From contig NC_079887.1 of NCBI RefSeq assembly GCF_029227915.1, positions 21,821,650-21,885,649 on the forward strand: a stretch of DNA of 64,000 bases, written 5' to 3'. Origin of the DNA: Hydractinia symbiolongicarpus. Its lineage: Eukaryota; Cnidaria; Hydrozoa; Anthoathecata; Hydractiniidae. Below the pieces are notes generated by a model. The model searched no databases, was not told the DNA's origin, and was given only the letters and a program-made list of their open reading frames with translations. Shown piece by piece: positions 8,757 through 19,011 of the stretch; position 1 is the stretch's first letter; each line of letters starts with the position of its first letter. Both the position numbers and the translations under genes were made by a program.

Positions 8757-11209
8757 TTAAAATTTTAGTCTTCTGTTATCAATGGAAAATTTATTTATAA
8801 CTTCATTTATATCAACGTTTATTTCTTTATGGATGTGGAGAAGAGCTAAGCCATTTAGTCTATCGTTAGACATAGTACTGCGGTTATAATTTTTTAATCG
8901 TCGTAGTGCAGAAAAGGACCTTTCACATTCACATGAGGTGACTGGTAATGTGCCTAAAATTCTTAGGGCCACAGTTATATTTTCAAAGCCAGGAAAATGA
9001 ATAATTTAAGTGTAGAGGAAACATTATCTGGTGCATCAAATTTGTACGAAGTCCAATATTCTTCCCACAAGTAAAGAAGAGAAATCATGTTGGATGGAAT
9101 TACTGCAAGACCAGCATAAGCTGCTAAGGAACTAGGTTCAAATCGTTTACTAAGTTCAGTGCTTAGGTGATCTAGAATTGGAATTGTTAAGCTGCGCAGG
9201 TAGTAACTAGATATAGTATCAGCTGATACATTACTTCTATGTACCTGCCGAGAACAAACTCTAGGTCTATTTTCTTGCACACGGACTGTAGACGCTAGGG
9301 AAACAGCCTCTTTGTACCAATTGTTGTGATAATCATTTGCAGAAGCTCTTATAGTTAAGGACATATTTTTAAGACTTTGTATAAGATGCAAGCTCGATAA
9401 AAGGTCAATAGTTTTTCCTTGTAAAATCTTTGTAACTGGCAACAATAAGTCCATTACTGACCGTGTTACAACTAGTGAAACAATAAAATCAAAATTAGTA
9501 ACAAGATGCAGAAGGGAGGTAGCTTTTGTAGAAGTATCACGGTTACATTTCTTATCAAGATTCATACTCATGTCCTCCAAAGTGTATACAATTGCAACAA
9601 ATAATTCCTGAAAAATATCTAAGCCAATTATCCGTTCAATCCATCTAGTCCGACAAACATCAATTAACTTTTTCTTTTTAGCTTCAGGACAATGTCGTAA
9701 AATATTTGCCTCTAGGAGCTGTTGCCTAACTTGAGACAGGTTGAAAAAATAGGACAATTCCTTTACTCTTTCTAGGGTATTTTTAACAGATTGGATGGAG
9801 CATGAGCCACAAACACTTAAATTTAAACGATGGCTGTGACAGTGAGTGTATATAGCCTTCCTATTTATTCTTAAAATGTGAGCTGACAGTCCATTTATAT
9901 GTCCAGAAACAGACCCTGCCCCATCATATCCTTGCCCACGACAATTTAAAATATCCAAAGATAAATCTTTGGAAACACATTTTAGCAGAACTGAGGCTAA
10001 ATCTTTTCCTGCTAACCCTTCCTCACAATAAATATATCTTATAAAATCCTCCCTAATATCACAACTGCTGTCCACAAAACGTAAAACCAGAGACATTTGT
10101 TCCTTATTAGAACAATCAGCTGCCTCATCTGCAATTATGGAAAAAAACTTATTTCTTTTAATCTCGTTGACAATAGTGTCAGATATCACTGAACCACAAC
10201 ATGATATCAAAGCATTTTGAGACGTTTTCGAGATGTATGTAGCATTCTTACTGGCAGATTGTAAATGTTCTTTTAATACATTGTCTCCTGCACGTACCCT
10301 AAAGTTTAAAAGTTCACGAAAATTTCCAGCCCCCCCTTGCGAGTATTCCCCTATTTTTGGTTGTGAATCAGGACCATCTCTGTGGCCACGCAAAGCTATG
10401 CCAATTCGCCCACACAAAATAATTGTATCAATGATTGGAATCAGTTTTTGCCTGTTATCGTTAATACTTTTCTGTAAATTTTGGTCAATCAATGTGTCAA
10501 TTGATGGCCTTGCCCCAGACATATTATCAATAAAAGAATTGAAGAGAAGAGAAGTATTTACATGTAAACCCTGCTTAGACGAACAATGACGTTTAAAAGA
10601 AGGTACTGCATCTGGCCAATGTTTTTGAGGTTCAGAAAAAAGTTTGGTGACCTTATAAGATTTACTGGGAAATCTGTCTCCAAATAGGACACAAGGAAGA
10701 CAAAATGCACCATCCATAGTAGGCGAATATGCCAGCCATGAAAAATCAGAAAGCCATTTATACTGAAATTTCCTGTTACTGACAGGGAAATTGTAAGTGT
10801 TATCTGGAATGAATAAATTTGTAATAAGTTTACGAATATCACTTTCCTTTAATTTAGCAACTTTTTTTCGAAAAGATCCAACATCATTTTCACAAACATA
10901 AACCATTTCAGGTTCTGTACTATCAACAGTGGAACAATTTTTGGAAATTGTGCTAATACTGGAAGTTATAGCAGGTGATTCATATGTTTTAACTATAGGT
11001 TTTGTTAAGAAATTAAGTTTTGTCTGTAAATTACCACCTACACACATATTACCGTCAGTAAATACTTTTTTAGGAAAACATAATTTAAGTGATTGATCAG
11101 TCTTTCGTTTTAAAGAAGAATGAACGAGAGGCACGAAATGGTTGGACTGAAATTTTGAAGATAACATAAGGCCTTCATAAAAAAACATTATGTGTAGATC
11201 AGCCTTCAT
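8757..11209 (-). pseudogene. hAT transposase, ZMYM1/TTF-type with DUF4371 (unit 1, first copy)
   Basis: A 744-residue frame (8975-11209) plus a C-terminal frame (8757-8972). It has a TTF-type zinc finger at residues ~148-210 (WLSDFSWLAYS, GAFCLPCVLF) and a DUF4371/RNase H-like core with acidic residues in IIADEAAD (~361) and RGQGYDGAG (~429). The hATC dimerisation block (CECERSFSALRRLKNYNRS) is in the second frame. One missing base near 8998 separates them. Relative to unit 2 this copy lacks 102 in-frame bases near 9073, which removes the TGA that stops the unit 2 copy. The ATG overlaps the accessory gene's stop codon as ATGA. Confidence 0.85.
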
Positions 11210-11660
11210 TGAAACATGCTTACGGGAATTATTTTTTGGTTCATACAGACCTTAAACTTTTCCTCTCCAATATCAGGGTAATATGAGAATATAATTCTCC
11301 CTGTAACTGAGGACAAAGCTAAAAGGCAAAGGAAACTTGACCAGTTTTTGTCATTTAAATTTAAGACAGCTTCCTCTTTTATAAGCTCTTCCCCCTCTTT
11401 ATTGCTGTCACAAGCAACATGGGAAACACAGAAAAATAGAATATTTTTCAGAGAACTGAAAGAACCTCTCTGCTCTTGAAAGATGGAAGAAAATAGAGGA
11501 TGATTGGAATAAAAATTTGGGAAGAGAAAAAGTTCCAACGATACCAGAAGTCGTAGCAAGTCCACCAACATATTGTTACTTCCCAAACACAAGGATGCTG
11601 AACTGTATAAACAATTTCCAGAAGCTTCAGATCTACAAAAGTGAACATAAAAAATTTGTT
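11206..11660 (-). pseudogene. hAT accessory gene, OTU/vertnin-like part (unit 1, first copy)
   Basis: Minus-strand frame reading SEASGNCLYSSASLCLGSNN, then LLRLLVSLELFLFPNFYSNH and KNWSSFLCLLALSSVTG with YYPDIG. The GNCLYSSAS block resembles the catalytic-cysteine region of OTU-like proteases, and the overall pattern recalls vertnin-like proteins, which I remember as frequent in cnidarian transposons. The first exon (MSSDGSLRDRVVLAVKSND) is at 14708-14866, beyond the piggyBac insertion. Its stop overlaps the transposase start. Assignment is by motif memory only; function within the element is unknown. Confidence 0.5.
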
Positions 11661-11766
11661 CACTTCACTCTACTGCAAATCTACAACAAGAATAACAGCT
11701 GGCTCTATTATTGTCATTAAATAGTCTCGATGACCCAAATAGAAACTTTTTGTTTATTGTAGTGAA

Positions 11767-14703
11767 CCCCCTTTTGTTTATTGTTTAAAAGCTTAATAGC
11801 GCTTTGTCACCACAATACAATTAATTTATTTTTAAACATTCCTTAGGGATTATCAACAAAAGTAAAAATAGATAGTTACCTCAAAGCGACGAATGCTTTC
11901 TCTTTTGCATACCCAGGAATAAAATGTTCAACACTGAAATTTCTGCTTTATCTCTGGTCACACTATCTAATTTTAAGCTAAATAAACTTGATATACGGGT
12001 TCTCTGGATAGTTCTTAGTAAGTTAAACCAAGGTTTAAAAAAAATTTCATAATTCCCGTTTCTGAATACTTTCATATGTTTACAAGATGGCGTCCGGCAG
12101 CAAATCTCAAGGTCCATGTAAGTAAACATGTTTAAAATCATATTTAATTTGATGCTACGAAGCTGAATAAATTCATACAGTTTATTTGTAGGTTGTTTAT
12201 GTCTAGGAACAAGTTTTTTACAAGTTTTTCCCTATAATTTCTTCATAAACTCCAGATTTTAGACTGTATCATATATGATACACTATGCAAAAAAAGAATA
12301 TTAGCTAGCTATTTGCCTAAAAACGTGATTTCTTTTATTATCTTTATTTGATGCCCATACACACAAATAGCCTTTATAGTGAGTATATTTGATGTGTTTA
12401 GCATAGTAATTCATTTCTAGATTATTATTTTTATTTTTAGCAATTGGCGTAAGATCATTTTATGGGCGAAAACCTGTCGGCGTTAACCGAGTACAACCAT
12501 TTGTAAATGTTAGGGGTATTCCTGAACCAAACGAATCTTCTGATGACGATCTTGATTCAGACAGCGAAAATGAATATTACAATGCTGCAAACCAACAAGA
12601 TTTAATAATTGAGTCAACGTCATCAGAATATGATGACTCATCAAGTGACAGCGATGACAATTTGGCACTGAGTTCGATTGCGGCTACCTCGAAAAAAACA
12701 GCGACGGATGCAAAAAAACAACTGCTGCTGCAAAAAAAAAGATACCGATTAATTGGAAGAAAAAGAATCTTGAAGTAAAGGAGAACTATGAGTTTAAAGT
12801 TGACTATCAAAATGAACTAGATGATGATTTGGAGGGTCTTGGATCAGAGCTTTCGTATTTTTTCTACCTTTTCCCAAAAGATTTGATCGAAGATATTGCA
12901 CGCCAAACTGTTTTATATTCAGTTCAATCACGTCCAGAAAAACCTGTTGATATCACAGAAGGTGACATTCAGAAATTTATTGCGTGTGTTTTATATATGT
13001 CAATCGTCAAGTTACCGAGTACTCGAGATTACTGGTCGTCCTCGATCGGTATTCCCCAAGTAGCAAAAGTGATGACAGTCAACCGCTTTGAAGAAATAAA
13101 ACGTTTTATTCATTTTAGTGATAATGCTACTGCTGATAAAACTGACAAAATAAATAAAATTCGCCCACTGGTTAACAAATTAAATGAGCAACTTCGAACA
13201 ATACCTATTGAAGAAAGTTTAGCTGTTGACGAACAGATTGTCCCCTTCAAAGGGCGGCATTCCATCAAACAATATAACCCTAAGAAACCACATAAATGGG
13301 GCTTCAAAGTTTTCGTTTTGAGTGGCGTTTCAGGCTTTAGTTATAATTTTGAAGTTTTTACTGGTAGAGCAGATAATGTATGTGCCCAAAATGAGCCTGA
13401 TCTTGGTGCAAGCAGTAACGTTGTCGTACGATTAGCACGAGTTATTCCTGAAAACTGTAATTACAAACTTTATGTTGATAATTGGTTCAATAGTATTCCA
13501 CTAAACGTGTATATGTATACAAAAGGTATACAAATGGTAGGGACAGTTCGTCGTAACCGAATAGGAAAATGTCCAGTATCGTCAGATAAAGAAATAAAAA
13601 AGAAAGGTCGCGGAACTCATGAAGAACGTGTCGCAACAATAGATGATGTTGATGTCTGCGTTGTCTCGTGGTTTGATAATAAGGTGGTAACCCTGCTATC
13701 TAATTTTGTTGGTAGCGAACCAACAAGATATGTCAAGAGGTTTTCAAAAAAAAAAAACAAACATATCGAGATACCGTGCCCAAACCTTGTTACGATTTAT
13801 AACAAAGATATGGGAGGCGTAGACTTTTTAGATTCGCTTTTAGGGTATTACCGCAACAAAATCCGGTCGAAAAAGTGGTATCACAGAATTTTCTTCCACT
13901 TAATTGATATGATGGTAGTCAATGCTTGGATTTTATGGAGAAACCAAGATCCAAATGTGCCTTTAGTAAAGTTCAAACTAGCTGTTGCTGATTTATTGTG
14001 CCATTACCAGAAAACTCCAAATAGAAAGCGTGGTCGACCATCAATTGATAATGGCGTTGACGGTCTGGGACCTAAAACACCAATGCCCCATCAGGAGGTT
14101 CGTACCGATAAATTTGCTCACTGGCCTGTATTCAATGATTCTCGCACTCGCTGCAAATACCAGAAATGCTCTACATTAACCTATGTATGTTGTGAGAAAT
14201 GTAATGTCGCTTTATGTTTAAATAAGGACAGGAATTGTTTTAAGAAATTCCATACATGATTTTAACAGAGTGCTTGAGTGGAGTAACATTTACTAATTAT
14301 AATATTTATACTGTATAATATATGTTTTGATCTTCGATTGACATAACTTTTCCATTTATTTTTACCCGTTTTCCACCTTGTGCTGCCAACTGGCCACCAG
14401 CAGGTGGTGTTCACCAATTCTGACATTTGGTCCTTTTAGGAAAAAAATTTGAAATGATAAAATTTTCAATTCATATACGAGTTTGAGGCAATTTTTGGCC
14501 TTTTTTAGCTTTTAAAACACTTTTTTCCCAAAAATTTTTTTGGTGTTTTAATAACTTTTTGTGCATAATGTATCATATATCAATTGATTATGTCAGCAAA
14601 TTTCTTTTTTTTTGCAAATTATGATTTAAATATGTTTTTAGTTGGTTAAAATAAATGAAATAACATAGGTTTCATAAAAAAAAAAAAATCATGCAAAAAG
14701 GGG
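11767..14703 (+). mobile_element. piggyBac element inside hAT accessory gene (unit 1, first copy)
   Basis: Left end CCCCCTTTTG and right end CAAAAAGGGG are near-perfect inverted repeats. The right end is followed by TTAA (14704-14707), the piggyBac target. The left flank reads TGAA, interpreted as a mutated TTAA. Removing the insertion lets the minus-strand accessory exon (EKKL, then TTINKKFLFG) read through. It contains one two-exon transposase gene; 14260-14703 is its non-coding right side. Confidence 0.75.
12087..14259 (+). pseudogene. piggyBac transposase gene, one-base frameshift (unit 1, first copy)
   Basis: Two exons: 12087-12117 (MASGSKSQGP) and 12441-14259, with GT-AG intron. The acidic N-terminal part (SSDDDLDSDSENEYYN) is followed by the DDE/D core: DEQIVPFKGR, YVDNWFNS and DMGGVDFLD carry the three catalytic aspartates. 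A Cys-rich DNA-binding domain ends the protein (CKYQKCS, CCEKCNVALC). Compared with the intact unit 2 copy, an A-run at 12712-12718 has 7 instead of 8 A, so the N-terminal part is out of frame with the 476-residue core. The enzyme cuts and pastes at TTAA without footprints. Confidence 0.85.
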
Positions 14704-14707
14704 TTAA

Positions 14708-14866
14708 CAACTTTTTCTCAATCTTTCTCCAATGATCTAATGTTCCAAAATGAGGAAACTCTGTTATTTTATCTTTCAATATCTTATAAAGACTTTTACA
14801 TTCGCAAATATCATTGCTTTTTACAGCAAGCACAACCCGATCGCGCAAGCTCCCATCAGAAGACAT
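14708..14866 (-). pseudogene. hAT accessory gene, first exon (unit 1, first copy)
   Basis: Open frame from an ATG at 14866: MSSDGSLRDRVVLAVKSND, ICECKSLYKI, HWRKIEKKL. It is cut at KKL by the TTAA of the piggyBac insertion, and continues on the other side of it. A plus-strand ATG overlaps the same CATG (see the 14865 entry), so this is a head-to-head start region. Confidence 0.5.
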
Positions 14867-14993
14867 GTTGGATCAGAAAGAACTTCAGAATTGCAGTTGG
14901 CCGAAGCTGGCCGAACCCATTAAACAGACCGGCTACCGCGAGGCAATAACTATAGGAAGAGTAAATTATTCCTACGCACCCATCCCCTAATAT
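14865..14993 (+). CDS. Short frame resembling a YAE1-type motif
   Basis: A 42-codon frame starting MLDQKELQNCSWPKLAE and containing GYREAITIGR. The spacing of a Trp followed by GYRE-x-I-x-x-G recalls the start of the YAE1/LTO1 repeat (GFREG-like). It opens head-to-head with the hAT accessory gene and may be a captured host exon or chance. It is repeated at 22110-22238 and 45306-45434. Confidence 0.2.
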
Positions 14994-15026
14994 CAATCTT
15001 TCTTTCACCGTAAATTTCGACTAAAG

Positions 15027-15187
15027 AGAGTCCAAAAGTCCACACTTCGGCGAGATTCTTTTTACGTCACAAATTCTTTTGTTTTAACCAGAGTCCAAAA
15101 GTCCACACCTCGGCGAGATTTTTCTCGACGTCATAATTCTTTTGTGTTTCTTTTGTTTAAGAGAGTCCAAAAGTCCACACCTCGGCA
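15027..15187. repeat. Subterminal tandem repeats of hAT (unit 1, first copy)
   Basis: Three direct copies of GAGTCCAAAAGTCCACAC followed by TCGGCGAGATT or a variant, at about 15027, 15090 and 15162. They lie near the right end of the hAT, where such repeats commonly bind transposase. Repeated at 22272-22432 and 45468-45628. Confidence 0.6.
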
Positions 15188-16678
15188 GCCGCCGAAATCG
15201 ACTGTTTTTACGGCAGAAAACAAAGGAATCGAGAGAAGTGTGTCTGTTTTATCAGGTTATGGGACCAGACACTTTTTAATGTTATATCGAGTACTGAAAT
15301 AATTTTGTTTTGTTGAATTTGATTTTTGACAATGGCAACTGAAGACGCCACTTTCAAAATTGAGAAGCTAATTGCTGAAAATTATCATTCATGGAAATTC
15401 AACATGAAAATGTCAGGGGCGGATACAGGATTTTTTTCTCCTTAGGCGGATTTGCGAAGCGAAGCGAAGCCCACGCGCAATTTTTGCGTAGCAAAAATTG
15501 CGCGTGATAAAACAGCTGGGGGTTTCGGGGGGCGCTGTAAGCCCCCCAAGTGGGGTCTGGGGAGAAGCTTTAGCTTATTTATCTATTTCAGCACTCAAAA
15601 ATGCAGCAGACAGGACCTTCACATGTCCATTTCTTATATGTTATTGGAAAAAAAAACAACCATAAAATTCATAAATAAAAGCCAAATAATGTTTTCAGAA
15701 AAATTAAGGCTAAAATTAGCCAGCCAGCAAAATTTCTTCTTTCTTCCAGATTCACATCCAGATAAATGAAATCCAAAAATAACATTTTTTAAAGATTAGA
15801 GGATTAAATTAATAATCCAGTCAAAATCTTCTTTCTTCATTCAAAATCTTCTTTCTTCTTTCTTCCAGCTTGCACATCAGGTAATATAACCAACCATGAA
15901 CAAAATGAATCTGTCATGAAATGAGTCAAATTGATCAATTGTCAAAACCAACCAATGAATAAATGAATGAACAACAATCAAAACTAAAAATTTTAAACTA
16001 AATTTCAGTAGACCAGGTCAACATGAAGCATAAAAAAACATACTCCCTTATATACCAACTTACTTACCTACTTCCCTTACCTACTTACTATACCTACTTC
16101 CCTTACCTACTTCCCTTACCTACTTACTATACCTACTTCCCTTACCTACTTCCCTTACCTACTTACTATACCTACTTCCCTTGCTTACCTACTTTCCTTA
16201 CCTACTTCCCTTACCTACTTACTATTATCATTGCATTAGGGAAATACTCGCACCCACCAGGCTGACTTAAGACAAGTATTATCATTGCAGCTAGCTGTTT
16301 TGTTACCTTAACTTAAAGTATAACCGTCTTTAGACAAGTATTATCATTGCAGCTAGCTGTTTTGTTACCTTATTAACTGAATATTATTTATACTACTATC
16401 ATGGATGTATACAGAATTTATGAAATAGCCTAAATCTTATCAATCACATCTAAAAAATTTAACAATCAGATGAAAAGAAAAAGGGCGAGGGGAGGGGGGA
16501 GAGAGAGAAAAAGAGCAGAGAGGTAAAAAAGATAACGGGGTGGGGGGGTAACATGGTAAGTACTATCTATTAACATTTCTTTATCATTAGTTATATATCT
16601 CAAAACATGTCATGTCTTAAAATTTTAGTCTTCTGTTATCAATGGAAAATTTATTTATAACTTCATTTATATCAACGT

Positions 16679-18454
16679 TTATTTCTTTATGGATGTGGAG
16701 AAGAGCTGTGTTACAACTAGTGAAACAATAAAATCAAAATTAGTAACAAGATGCAGAAGGGAGGTAGCTTTTGTAGAAGTATCACGGTTACATTTCTTAT
16801 CAAGATTCATACTCATGTCCTCCAAAGTGTATACAATTGCAACAAATAATTCCTGAAAAATATCTAAGCCAATTATCCGTTCAATCCATCTAGTCCGACA
16901 AACATCAATTAACTTTTTCTTTTTAGCTTCAGGACAATGTCGTAAAATATTTGCCTCTAGGAGCTGTTGCCTAACTTGAGACAGGTTGAAAAAATAGGAC
17001 AATTCCTTTACTCTTTCTAGGGTATTTTTAACAGATTGGATGGAGCATGAGCCACAAACACTTAAATTTAAACGATGGCTGTGACAGTGAGTGTATATAG
17101 CCTTCCTATTTATTCTTAAAATGTGAGCTGACAGTCCATTTATATGTCCAGAAACAGACCCTGCCCCATCATATCCTTGCCCACGACAATTTAAAATATC
17201 CAAAGATAAATCTTTGGAAACACATTTTAGCAGAACTGAGGCTAAATCTTTTCCTGCTAACCCTTCCTCACAATAAATATATCTTATAAAATCCTCCCTA
17301 ATATCACAACTGCTGTCCACAAAACGTAAAACCAGAGACATTTGTTCCTTATTAGAACAATCAGCTGCCTCATCTGCAATTATGGAAAAAAACTTATTTC
17401 TTTTAATCTCGTTGACAATAGTGTCAGATATCACTGAACCACAACATGATATCAAAGCATTTTGAGACGTTTTCGAGATGTATGTGGCATTCTTACTGGC
17501 AGATTGTAAATGTTCTTTTAATACATTGTCTCCTGCACGTACCCTAAAGTTTAAAAGTTCACGAAAATTTCCAGCCCCCCCTTGCGAGTATTCCCCTATT
17601 TTTGGTTGTGAATCAGGACCATCTCTGTGGCCACGCAAAGCTATGCCAATTCGCCCACACAAAATAGTTGTATCAATGATTGGAATCAGTTTTTGCCTGT
17701 TATCGTTAATACTTTTCTGTAAATTTTGGTCAATCAATGTGTCAATTGATGGCCTTGCCCCAGACATATTATCAATAAAAGAATTGAAGAGAAGAGAAGT
17801 ATTTACATGTAAACCCTGCTTAGACGAACAATGACGTTTAAAAGAAGGTACTGCATCTGGCCAATGTTTTTGAGGTTCAGAAAAAAGTTTGGTGACCTTA
17901 TAAGATTTACTGGGAAATCTGTCTCCAAATAGGACACAAGGAAGACAAAATGCACCATCCATAGTAGGCGAATATGCCAGCCATGAAAAATCAGAAAGCC
18001 ATTTATACTGAAATTTCCTGTTACTGACAGGGAAATTGTAAGTGTTATCTGGAATGAATAAATTTGTAATAAGTTTACGAATATCACTTTCCTTTAATTT
18101 AGCAACTTTTTTTCGAAAAGATCCAACATCATTTTCACAAACATAAACCATTTCAGGTTCTGTACTATCAACAGTGGAACAATTTTTGGAAATTGTGCTA
18201 ATACTGGAAGTTATAGCAGGTGATTCATATGTTTTAACTATAGGTTTTGTTAAGAAATTAAGTTTTGTCTGTAATTTACCACCTACACACATATTACCGT
18301 CAGTAAATACTTTTTTAGGAAAACATAATTTAAGTGATTGATCAGTCTTTCGTTTTAAAGAAGAATGAACGAGAGGCACGAAATGGTTGGACTGAAATTT
18401 TGAAGATAACATAAGGCCTTCATAAAAAAACATTATGTGTAGATCAGCCTTCAT
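16679..18454 (-). pseudogene. hAT transposase with 3' deletion (unit 1, second copy)
   Basis: Same protein as the copy at 8757-11209 for its first ~580 residues, including the TTF finger and both visible core acidic positions. A 615-bp deletion at 16706 joins IVSLVVT to the extreme C-terminus and removes the rest of the core and most of the hATC domain. Non-functional. Confidence 0.9.
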
Positions 18455-18905
18455 TGAAACATGCTTACGGGAATTATTTTTTGGTTCATACAGACCTTAA
18501 ACTTTTCCTCTCCAATATCAGGGTAATATGAGAATATAATTCTCCCTGTAACTGAGGACAAAGCTAAAAGGCAAAGGAAACTTGACCAGTTTTTGTCATT
18601 TAAATTTAAGACAGCTTCCTCTTTTATAAGCTCTTCCCCCTCTTTATTGCTGTCACAAGCAACATGGGAAACACAGAAAAATAGAATATTTTTCAGAGAA
18701 CTGAAAGAACCTCTCTGCTCTTGAAAGATGGAAGAAAATAGAGGATGATTGGAATAAAAATTTGGGAAGAGAAAAAGTTCCAACGATACCAGAAGTCGTA
18801 GCAAGTCCACCAACATATTGTTACTTCCCAAACACAAGGATGCTGAACTGTATAAACAATTTCCAGAAGCTTCAGATCTACAAAAGTGAACATAAAAAAT
18901 TTGTT
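18451..18905 (-). pseudogene. hAT accessory gene, OTU/vertnin-like part (unit 1, second copy)
   Basis: Identical in layout to 11206-11660: GNCLYSSAS, then NWSSFLCLLALSS. Its first exon is at 21953-22111, separated by the nested piggyBac. The stop again overlaps the transposase ATG. Same uncertainty about family. Confidence 0.5.
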
Positions 18906-19011
18906 CACTTCACTCTACTGCAAATCTACAACAAGAATAACAGCTGGCTCTATTATTGTCATTAAATAGTCTCGATGACCCAAATAGAAACTTTTTGTTT
19001 ATTGTAGTGAA

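Larger units (their letters stand above)
7554..15237 (-). mobile_element. hAT element inside copia gag, first copy, right end missing (unit 1)
   Basis: It starts with CAGGGGCGGATACAGG, preceded by AATGT (7549-7553). The matching right end (CCGCCCCCG then AATGT) exists only on the second copy at 22764, because an inner tandem duplication joins this copy at about 15237 back to copia sequence. Genes run on the minus strand: an accessory protein, then the transposase. The first 1.2 kb (7554-8756) is non-coding and holds a hairpin, a G-rich block and a minisatellite. A piggyBac element sits inside the accessory gene. Confidence 0.85.

Noticed and set aside
10233-10589. 118-residue plus-strand frame, also at 17478 and 40675
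   Set aside because: Antisense to the hAT transposase core; it mirrors that gene.
11517-11720. 67-residue plus-strand frame with a fairly protein-like composition
   Set aside because: Antisense to the accessory gene, which has better motif support (GNCLYSSAS) on the minus strand.
15027-15187. Regularly spaced direct repeats that might suggest a CRISPR array
   Set aside because: Only three copies with related spacers inside a eukaryotic hAT end; no cas genes.
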